Positions 51,061 through 57,858 of a stretch of DNA of 64,000 nt are shown piece by piece; within the stretch, counting starts at the first letter, position 1, and each line of letters opens with the position of its first letter. The stretch lies in the NCBI RefSeq assembly GCF_046115515.1, contig NZ_CP175953.1; one strand, given 5' to 3'. A program made the position numbers and the translations under genes. The DNA is from Gracilimonas sp017641085 (GTDB lineage: Bacteria; Bacteroidota; Rhodothermia; Balneolales; Balneolaceae). The notes under the pieces are model-generated. The model did no database searches and was not told the DNA's origin. It saw only the letters and a list, made by a program, of their open reading frames with translations.

Positions 51061-52416
51061 TCATACGGTTTTAGAAAACAAGTTCTCTCTGGGCTTGCTT
51101 TCCTGAAGCTTGCGGTCGAAGGCCATACAAATATTTCGTACAAATGGAATTCCTTCTTTTGTAACCGTCACTTTACGGCCGTTTATATGAACCAGTCCGT
51201 CAGATACCAATTCTTCTAAATCCTCCTTAATCTTTTCAAATAAGGGATAATCACCCTCAAACTCCGTTTCAAAACGACACATGATGTTCAGGATATTTTC
51301 GCGGAGCAACAGGTCTTCCGTACTCAACAGGTGTCCTCTAAAAACGGGCAAATCACCCTCTTCCACTTGCTGCCGGTAATCTTTAAGCTTTTTCTCGTTC
51401 TGGGCAAAACTATACCAGCTGTCGCTAATGGCCGACATCCCCAAACCAATTAAGGCTTTTGTTGAGCCGGACGTGTATCCCATAAAATTACGGTGCAGGT
51501 CCCTGGCCTTCATTGCCTGATACAAGGAGTCGGACGGCAAAGCAAAATGATCCATACCTATTTCCCGGTATCCATTTTTAAAAAACATGTGTTTTCCCAG
51601 CTCATACAACGCTCGCTTTTCGTGATCTTTGGGCAGGTCTTTTTCATCAAACCCCCGCTGACCGTTCCCCTTCATCCAGGGCACATGCGCATAACTGTAA
51701 AAGGCAATCCGGTCCGGACGAAGCTCGTTCGTTTTATTAATGGTATTCTCTATGCTTTCCGGTGTTTGATGAGGGAGCCCGAATACCAGGTCATGATTTA
51801 CAGAGGTGTAACCAATTTCCTGTGACCACTCATGAACCCGTTTCACATTGTCAAATGGCTGAATGCGATTGATGGCAAACTGTACCTGCGGGTCGTAATC
51901 CTGAACTCCGTATGAAACCCTCCGAAATCCCAGATCATACAAAGTCTGCAGGTGCTCTTTGGAAGTATTATTCGGATGCCCTTCAAAGCTGAACTGATAA
52001 TCTTCTGCGAGTTCCGCTTTCTCCAGTATTCCATTGATAAGTATTTCAAGATTGGATGTACTGAAAAAGGTGGGCGTTCCTCCGCCCAAATGGATTTCCC
52101 GAATCATCGGAGTAAGCGGTAGAAAATCCAGGTATAACTGCCATTCCTTTAGTACTGTTTGTATATAAGGATCTTCCACGTCGTGGCGCCTGGTAATTTG
52201 CTTATGACACCCGCAAAAAGTGCACAAGCTTTCACAGAACGGAAGGTGAATGTACAGGCTAATCCCATCCGCATAGCTTTCCACGAACGAACTTATCAGG
52301 GTAGATTCCCAGTCTTCAGTTGTGATTCCTTCTTCATCCCAAAAAGGAACCGCCGGATAGCTCGTATATCTCGGTCCCGGAACGTTGTATTTTCGTATCA
52401 GTTCGGTATTCATCAT
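51061..52416 (-). CDS. hemN: Oxygen-independent coproporphyrinogen III oxidase
   Basis: 451 residues. SLYIHLPFCESLCTFCGCHKQITR holds the radical-SAM CxxxCxxC cluster plus the adjacent Cys of HemN. GGGTPTFFS, RVSYGVQDYDPQVQFAINRIQP and YTSVNHDLVFGLPHQTPES follow the HemN pattern. It oxidatively decarboxylates coproporphyrinogen III to protoporphyrinogen IX without oxygen in heme synthesis. Two ATGs in a row (52416 and 52413) fix the start. Confidence 0.96.
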   Translation of the reverse strand: MMNTELIRKYNVPGPRYTSYPAVPFWDEEGITTEDWESTLISSFVESYADGISLYIHLPFCESLCTFCGCHKQITRRHDVEDPYIQTVLKEWQLYLDFLPLTPMIREIHLGGGTPTFFSTSNLEILINGILEKAELAEDYQFSFEGHPNNTSKEHLQTLYDLGFRRVSYGVQDYDPQVQFAINRIQPFDNVKRVHEWSQEIGYTSVNHDLVFGLPHQTPESIENTINKTNELRPDRIAFYSYAHVPWMKGNGQRGFDEKDLPKDHEKRALYELGKHMFFKNGYREIGMDHFALPSDSLYQAMKARDLHRNFMGYTSGSTKALIGLGMSAISDSWYSFAQNEKKLKDYRQQVEEGDLPVFRGHLLSTEDLLLRENILNIMCRFETEFEGDYPLFEKIKEDLEELVSDGLVHINGRKVTVTKEGIPFVRNICMAFDRKLQESKPRENLFSKTV

Positions 52417-52484
52417 GCCTCATAGATTTATGAAGCTATGATACCCCTTGTTTTTGAAGATTTGGTGAATTCTCGGTTTAAAAC

Positions 52485-52578
52485 ATCGAACAAGGAACAA
52501 CGAACACCGAACTTTGAACTAATGTAGAAAGACACCTTAAACGTTTAAAGTTGGATGTACCTTGTTGGGTGTTCTTTC
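52485..52578. repeat. GAACAACGAAC phrase with imperfect long hairpin
   Basis: Starting at about 52487, the words GAACAAG, GAACAAC, GAACACC, GAACTTT follow in order. A 28-base stretch here is complementary at 21 of 28 positions to the stretch ending near 52577 (which reads AAAGTTGG...GGGTGTTC). In between lies the 12-base palindrome TTAAACGTTTAA. The downstream arm overlaps the end region of the DUF420 gene. Confidence 0.6.
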
Positions 52579-53146
52579 AACCCCAGGTTTTAAGCATCAG
52601 GAATACCAACACCCCGGTCACTGAAACATACAGCCAGATGGGGAATGTCCACCGGGATACTTTTTTGTGGGTTTTAAATTTTCCGCTGAATGCAAAGTAG
52701 AAACTGGAAAGCACCAGCGGCACCACAAAAACGGAGAGGACGATATGCGTTATCAGTATGAAGAAATAAACAGGACGGATAAATCCCTCGCCCATGAACT
52801 TGGTATCTCCCACAAAATGGTGGTACACTACGTAGCTCACCAAAAATAAGGAGGAGGTCACAAAAGCTGCGAGATTAAACCGCATGTGTTTCTGAAAATC
52901 CCTGCGTTTTATTTCCCGAAAAGCCAGTACCAGAAAGATCGTACTCAGAAAATTCAACCCGGCATTTACGGCCGACAGGTTCTTAATCCATGGAACCGGA
53001 GCCTCGGCCCCTTCCTTGAAATAGATCAGCCAAAAAAGAAAAAGTACGGCCACTATACTGAGTCCGGCTATCAGTCCGATGGCCTTCTTTGCGCTGATTT
53101 GTTCTAATATTTTTGAAGATTCAGGTAAGGTGAAATTTTCGGGCAT
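52577..53146 (-). CDS. DUF420 membrane protein
   Basis: 189 residues with five hydrophobic helices. VPWIKNLSAVNAGLNFLSTIFLVLAFREIKRRDFQKHMRFNLAAF and FILITHIVLSVFVVPLVLSSF are the DUF420 pattern, also seen in the membrane proteins encoded next to cytochrome oxidase genes in other bacteria. The family is often encoded with cytochrome c oxidase or heme export genes; function is unproven. It is divergent in no way; it lies behind an intergenic gap, in the same direction as hemN. Confidence 0.9.
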   Translation of the reverse strand: MPENFTLPESSKILEQISAKKAIGLIAGLSIVAVLFLFWLIYFKEGAEAPVPWIKNLSAVNAGLNFLSTIFLVLAFREIKRRDFQKHMRFNLAAFVTSSLFLVSYVVYHHFVGDTKFMGEGFIRPVYFFILITHIVLSVFVVPLVLSSFYFAFSGKFKTHKKVSRWTFPIWLYVSVTGVLVFLMLKTWG

Positions 53147-53226
53147 GTCGTTCTACTTCTATATGATTGCGACCCAAAGTTAAGACATGCATAACCAAAA
53201 GGTGAGTTTTTTTGGTTCCTTTTTTT

Positions 53227-53254
53227 GCCACTAAAGCTCTAAAGCACGAAAAGG
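53227..53254 (+). repeat. CTAAAGC phrase in the gap after DUF420
   Basis: GCCACTAAAGCTCTAAAGCA (53227-53246), then CGAAAAGG, is written in variants of CTAAAGC. It resembles sequences of the kind 'CACTAAAGCACTAAAGCACG' that I have seen in Bacteroidota gaps. The rest of the 280-base gap 53147-53426 holds the short stem ATAAGTT-AACTTAT (53337-53357) and nothing I recognise as a gene. Confidence 0.45.
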
Positions 53255-53426
53255 AATGGAAGGCGGATGTCTGGGATCGAGCGGGTAATCACGGTAAATA
53301 ATTTCATTAGGCTTTAACGCCTCATAAAAAATCGGGATAAGTTTTAAGGGAACTTATAATTTTTGGATACGATCCAAGTTGAATCACATAGTAATGCCCC
53401 GTGATATGAATTAATGTGATGGTAAT

Positions 53427-54101
53427 TCAGAACTTCAGAATAATTGAAACTTTCTGAGTCCCCAAAGCAACATGCTGATATCCGACCCGGAAATATATGA
53501 GCTCCCAATTTATGAATACCCCTTTTTTTCCGACAGATTGTTTACCGACCTCAAGATAAGGGGCAATTTCTACACCCCCGTTTATCATCCCAAAGTCATT
53601 GAAGGTATAGGTTGGAGGTCTGCCACTATTTTCGGAAGTATTGCGCATTGCTTTAACACCGGAATAGTAATTAACCCGGGTGGTTATGCGCCCGCCCATA
53701 TTAACCACAATTTTATTAGTATTTTTAATACGGGATGCTTGCTTCTTGTATGTAAAGCCAATCGAGTATAAATCCTGAAGTTCTACTTCTTTATCACCGG
53801 GTTCTACGTCAGGATCTTCGATGCTTTTTGGTGAGGCAGAGAACCCTCTGTATACAGAAATATGATAATTATCCTTGCCTGAATATTTCCCAACATCAAC
53901 TCCTGTGAGCACATAACCGGCCAAATGAAAGTTAAAAAAGCCATCTGCAACTAAAGCGGGATGATTACTGGCCAAAAAATCAAAGCCTCCGTGTACAGAG
54001 GCATAGTAGCCAGCAGGAGTATTATCCTGTGCTTGAATTAAACCAGGGTTAAACAAGAGCAATACTGAGCTGAATAATGAAATAGATATTATTTTATACA
54101 T
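53427..54101 (-). CDS. Hypothetical outer-membrane beta-barrel-like protein
   Basis: 224 residues with a signal peptide (MYKIISISLFSSVLLLFNPG ending IQAQ). Alternating strands (NFHLAGYVLTGVDVG, NYHISVYRGFSA, WELIYFRVGYQHVALG) and the final VSIILKF suggest a small barrel or a beta sandwich in the outer membrane. I do not recognise a family. It starts one base after the PQQ-repeat gene stops and is probably co-transcribed with it. Confidence 0.65.
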   Translation of the reverse strand: MYKIISISLFSSVLLLFNPGLIQAQDNTPAGYYASVHGGFDFLASNHPALVADGFFNFHLAGYVLTGVDVGKYSGKDNYHISVYRGFSASPKSIEDPDVEPGDKEVELQDLYSIGFTYKKQASRIKNTNKIVVNMGGRITTRVNYYSGVKAMRNTSENSGRPPTYTFNDFGMINGGVEIAPYLEVGKQSVGKKGVFINWELIYFRVGYQHVALGTQKVSIILKF

Positions 54102-54102
54102 A

Positions 54103-55233
54103 TCAATCCTCCCTTAAGTGCCACGGCTGGTAGGCTACCAGTTTGTAGCTGCTTTGAACTAATAGTTTATTCTCTGAAACAGACAGGTGCCAGATGTAAC
54201 CCCCGCCTTCCGGTCCTTGTTGCTCGTGTACCAACTCCCCAGTTTCGACGTCCAGAACAAAAATACTCCCATGGTCGGAATGATAGACATAGCCTTCCAG
54301 ATACACCTGTTGTACAAAGGCAGAACCCTCCCAGCTATATTCCCAAGCTAACTCGCCAGTACTTTTATCCAATGCAAACAGTCTCGCATCTCCTGCGAAA
54401 AACAGATGCTTAGGGCCAATAGTAAAGTTCCGGGTCCATTTGCCTGAGTCATCGGTAATAAATTCCCAAATGATCGCCCCTGTTTTGGCATCCAAAGCCA
54501 TATAAACATTTTCTTCAGAGTTTCCCGAGGTCCCGGCATAAAGAATACCGTCCTCCACAATGGGGGCGGTTCGTACAAATCCACCGTTTTCCGTAAAGTA
54601 GGCCCACAGGCTATCTCCAGTACTAGAATCTAACGCCGTGATCTGGCCTACGGTGAGGCCGCCATGGATGTTTTTTGCCTGCCCTGCAAATAATTTCTGA
54701 CTATTGCTTCCAACATGTGCTACCGGCATTCCCAGATTTTTTATGTATTCAACACCTCCATTTACATTAACTGTGTACAATTGACTGCCCAAACCAACAA
54801 TGGCATAGCCATTATTAAATATAGCATGTGTGCCAATCTCGAAAACCGTCAAAGGAGAATCTATCGGTACTGTCCATAAACGATCTCCAGTACTTTTGTT
54901 CCAAGCAATTAACTCATCATAGTGATTTGTAAAAAGCTGATTCTCATTCTCTAAAAGTTTAGCCCCCGCCAATGAATACACCCCAAAGTCTTCTTTTTGC
55001 CAAATCAAAGTTCCATTCTCAACCGATAATGCTGTAATATGAGCATCACCACTCATTACAACCATTCCATTATCCGTTACTAATGGAGGGTGATTAGGTG
55101 CATCAACATGTTCATAGGAATATTCCCATAATTGAGGAAGGATAGGATCTTCATTCTTGGGTTTATCACTCGTTGTAAAACAAGATTGGATTAATAAGGT
55201 AAATAAAAATAGAAGTTCACTGAATCTTTTCAT
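54103..55233 (-). CDS. PQQ-like beta-propeller lipoprotein
   Basis: 376 residues with lipobox LLIQSCF. Repeats of the PQQ/BamB type run the whole length: ALSVENGTLIWQKEDF, AWNKSTGDRLWTVPI, ALDSSTGDSLWAYF, ALDAKTGAIIWEFI, ALDKSTGELAWEYSW, VLDVETGELVHEQQ. Each has the A-x-x-x-x-G-x-x-x-W tryptophan dock. It could be a scaffold for outer-membrane assembly or a surface enzyme without cofactor. No PQQ-binding dehydrogenase residues are obvious. A terminator of the preceding gene lies before it, so it needs its own promoter. Confidence 0.85.
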   Translation of the reverse strand: MKRFSELLFLFTLLIQSCFTTSDKPKNEDPILPQLWEYSYEHVDAPNHPPLVTDNGMVVMSGDAHITALSVENGTLIWQKEDFGVYSLAGAKLLENENQLFTNHYDELIAWNKSTGDRLWTVPIDSPLTVFEIGTHAIFNNGYAIVGLGSQLYTVNVNGGVEYIKNLGMPVAHVGSNSQKLFAGQAKNIHGGLTVGQITALDSSTGDSLWAYFTENGGFVRTAPIVEDGILYAGTSGNSEENVYMALDAKTGAIIWEFITDDSGKWTRNFTIGPKHLFFAGDARLFALDKSTGELAWEYSWEGSAFVQQVYLEGYVYHSDHGSIFVLDVETGELVHEQQGPEGGGYIWHLSVSENKLLVQSSYKLVAYQPWHLRED

Positions 55234-55247
55234 GATAGTTTCTTGAG

Positions 55248-55280
55248 TAAAAAACCCGGCCCAGTAGAATTAAGGGCCGG
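55248..55280 (-). terminator. Terminator between lipase and PQQ-repeat genes
   Basis: On the minus strand CCGGCCC (55280-55274) pairs with GGGCCGG (55262-55256) across an 11-base loop, and is followed by TTTTTTA (55254-55248). Confidence 0.85.
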
Positions 55281-55297
55281 ATCGTGTTTTGAATTAA

Positions 55298-56791
55298 TTA
55301 TTGGATTCCAAACAAACCTTTAAGCCAGTCCTCAGCTTCTTCCATCGCTGGGTTGGGATTGCCTTCGCTAAACACCACCTGCCCATTCTCTTTCAAGGTA
55401 TATGCGCGCTCATAGTTACGCAACTCAAAGTGGTTATAACCGCCGTCATCACCCCTGGGTGTGATGTTGACGTCTTTCATGTAAATGTTATTGAGGTCAT
55501 TAAAGTTGTCGGTTTTACTCCAAAGAACGCTGTGTGTAGTTACGACCCCATCATGCTTAACTGGCACTTTAACTTGACTGCTTTTATACACATACTCACC
55601 ATTAGGATTATCTGAACAATTTTCATCTGGTAACTTGATTGCTAATTGATCTGAAAATGACTGTTCTTCACAAGGAGGGACATATATTCTGTAGTACACT
55701 GTTTCATATCGATAAGCATTTATAAATTCAGCCCATATGTTTCCTATCTGATCTATTTCTTTCTTGGCTGTTCTCCATAGCTCTCTATTTTCTCTGGATT
55801 TTTTAAATGCATCTTCATGATGTTGACATTTATTCCATAGGTCAAACCATCGGAGAGAGGCTCGACACAAAAGATTATTCGTATAATTAATATCAAAATT
55901 TACGTTATGCAGGTCTTGATTACGCTGAAAGTATTTATTTCTCAGGTCATCAAGTTGTTTTAGCATTTTTCCTTCGTCTTTTAAAATTGCATCCCCTTCA
56001 AAAATATGCCCCGCCATTCGGATTGGAGCCTTATTTTTTTCTGCTCCAATCAAAGACAGATAGTTAGGTGGATGCACCTTAATATTATTATAGTTATAAG
56101 AATTAATACGCTCTATCACTTCACCTTCAGGTCCTATTAAAGAATTAGCATTATGTTCTATAATTTCCTCAGAATATCCCAAAGCAGAGTCCCTTACAGA
56201 CTCTATATAAAATGGAATTTTAGCTATTTTGGATAGGTTATCCTTTCCTTCAACTATGTCTAATATCTGTACAGCAACATCAAGAGATATAATTCTTGTT
56301 TCATACGCATCCTCAATCCGATCCTGCATGAGTTTCAATCTTGAATTTATGTAGCTAGTATCTACGTCTGTTGCCATTGTTCCTTGTGAGGGCCCGCCTA
56401 TAGATATAACAGCAACGATGTTAAATTCATTAATTTTCAGGCTCGGATATATCTCTCTTGCGACTAATCCGCCTAAACTATGTCCAATTAGGATCCATTC
56501 ATCTTTGGCAGGATCTCCTTTTTCCTTCATATCCTTAATGAATTTACCCACTAAATGATCAAGAGATGCTTGGCTCTTAATATCCATGGTCTCATAGCTA
56601 AGAACTACTTTATCATCCAGAATTGCCTGATCCCCGGTAGTCCAAGCTGTAGGAACTCTACTATCTACCGTCCATTTCTCCGGCCCGCCTTGAAAACCAT
56701 GGATAAATACCCCAATTTTCTTTTGGGCTGAAACGTTTGCAAACATTATCAAACTGAAAATTATCGAAAAAATTATTTTTAGTGATTTCAT
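55298..56791 (-). CDS. Exported PGAP1-like alpha/beta hydrolase (lipase-like)
   Basis: 497 residues with signal peptide MKSLKIIFSIIFSLIMFANV ending at SAQ. IGVFIHGFQGGPEKWT is the oxyanion strand and the nucleophile elbow is LIGHSLGGLVAREIYP (Ser105), as in PGAP1/triacylglycerol lipases. SIGGPSQGTM follows, like the active-site region of these proteins. The C-terminal 250 residues are unusual and not recognised; they are rich in Asn and aromatic residues. Likely an exported esterase. The gene is AT-rich compared with the rest of the window. Confidence 0.83.
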   Translation of the reverse strand: MKSLKIIFSIIFSLIMFANVSAQKKIGVFIHGFQGGPEKWTVDSRVPTAWTTGDQAILDDKVVLSYETMDIKSQASLDHLVGKFIKDMKEKGDPAKDEWILIGHSLGGLVAREIYPSLKINEFNIVAVISIGGPSQGTMATDVDTSYINSRLKLMQDRIEDAYETRIISLDVAVQILDIVEGKDNLSKIAKIPFYIESVRDSALGYSEEIIEHNANSLIGPEGEVIERINSYNYNNIKVHPPNYLSLIGAEKNKAPIRMAGHIFEGDAILKDEGKMLKQLDDLRNKYFQRNQDLHNVNFDINYTNNLLCRASLRWFDLWNKCQHHEDAFKKSRENRELWRTAKKEIDQIGNIWAEFINAYRYETVYYRIYVPPCEEQSFSDQLAIKLPDENCSDNPNGEYVYKSSQVKVPVKHDGVVTTHSVLWSKTDNFNDLNNIYMKDVNITPRGDDGGYNHFELRNYERAYTLKENGQVVFSEGNPNPAMEEAEDWLKGLFGIQ

Positions 56792-56802
56792 GATACTATC
56801 CC

Positions 56803-57726
56803 CTAATTATGAATGATTTTAATGTTTTCCCTATTCATTGTTGTTCTCTGAATTATACCCCAGGCGTTATTAATTTTACCATATGTAAACCGCTCTTCGC
56901 TGGCAAGAATTGGAAATCCATTTTTGCTCTCAAAGTGGCTACGAGTAAGAGAAATGATTTCTCCTTTTGAGTTAATTTTTGCATACAACAGAATATTCCC
57001 GTTTTGTAAGTCTAGCACATACTGTTCCTCTGATATCCCATCTCTTGCATTTTGAGCGTCAGCTTTTCTTCTGAATTCGACATACCTATCTCCCACCCTG
57101 TTATAAACTACTCCAGAATTCTCTATTTTCAACAGGTTATTCTTTACCGCTTGTTGAGTATTATCATTGTTTTGTAGCAAAGAATCGAAAAGAGTTGGGT
57201 CAACTTTGTATAGTTCTTTATCGACCGGATACCTTTCTATTATTCTACCAGACTTTGCAATATAAATTAGTACACCATCTTTGAATTCTGTCCTGATAAT
57301 TGGATCATAATTTGCAGACTTAGCGGGCATTGTAGATTTCAGCTCATTATAAGCCTCCTCCGGCATATTCATCTCCCCGTCTCCTTCAAGGAACTCGGTA
57401 ATCGATGTCATGTAACCTTCTTCATCGTAGGCTATTATTTCTCTTGTCTTCTCATAGTCGACAAGTAATTCACCGCCATTAGTTTGACTTTTATTCAGCC
57501 CGGCACTTATCCCTTGTGGCCATAACCGGGAATAGGTAATCTCGGTTTGGTCATAGGATTCTGCATATTTAACATTAATGTTTAATCCTTCAATTGTTTG
57601 TTCCTGTTGAGAATCCTGCTCAAAAGGACTATTAACCTGCTTACATGCATACGTAAGCGCAATACTTGTCACGAACAGTACCACCAACATTCGCAACTGT
57701 TTAGTTGAGTTTAGATGTGTTTTCAT
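56803..57726 (-). CDS. Hypothetical lipoprotein
   Basis: 307 residues. The hydrophobic leader (MLVVLFVTSIALTYACKQ) ends in the lipobox TYAC, so it should be lipidated. The rest, for example INVKYAESYDQTEITYSRLWPQG and EEQYVLDLQNGNILLYAKINSKGEI, is soluble, beta-rich and matches no family I know. It lies 11 bases upstream of the lipase gene in the same direction and is probably in the same transcript. Confidence 0.75.
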   Translation of the reverse strand: MKTHLNSTKQLRMLVVLFVTSIALTYACKQVNSPFEQDSQQEQTIEGLNINVKYAESYDQTEITYSRLWPQGISAGLNKSQTNGGELLVDYEKTREIIAYDEEGYMTSITEFLEGDGEMNMPEEAYNELKSTMPAKSANYDPIIRTEFKDGVLIYIAKSGRIIERYPVDKELYKVDPTLFDSLLQNNDNTQQAVKNNLLKIENSGVVYNRVGDRYVEFRRKADAQNARDGISEEQYVLDLQNGNILLYAKINSKGEIISLTRSHFESKNGFPILASEERFTYGKINNAWGIIQRTTMNRENIKIIHN

Positions 57727-57858
57727 TGTATTTTTGATTTGCAGTTAATTCCATCAAGTAATTGATGGAGTTGTTGTTTACCGTGAGGGGCGGGGTCCAT
57801 TCCTGCCCTTCACTTTTTTATATGGATTATTCCATATGCTCTTTGTTTATCTTTGAAT
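57727..57858. other. Three hairpins between lipoprotein and protease genes
   Basis: The gap of 132 bases holds the stem CCATCAA-TTGATGG, then a 12-bp GC-rich stem (57783-57794 with 57802-57813, two G-T pairs) followed on the plus strand by TTTTTT, and the 7-bp stem ATATGGA-TCCATAT (57820-57837). The T run is on the strand opposite to all nearby genes. Confidence 0.55.
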
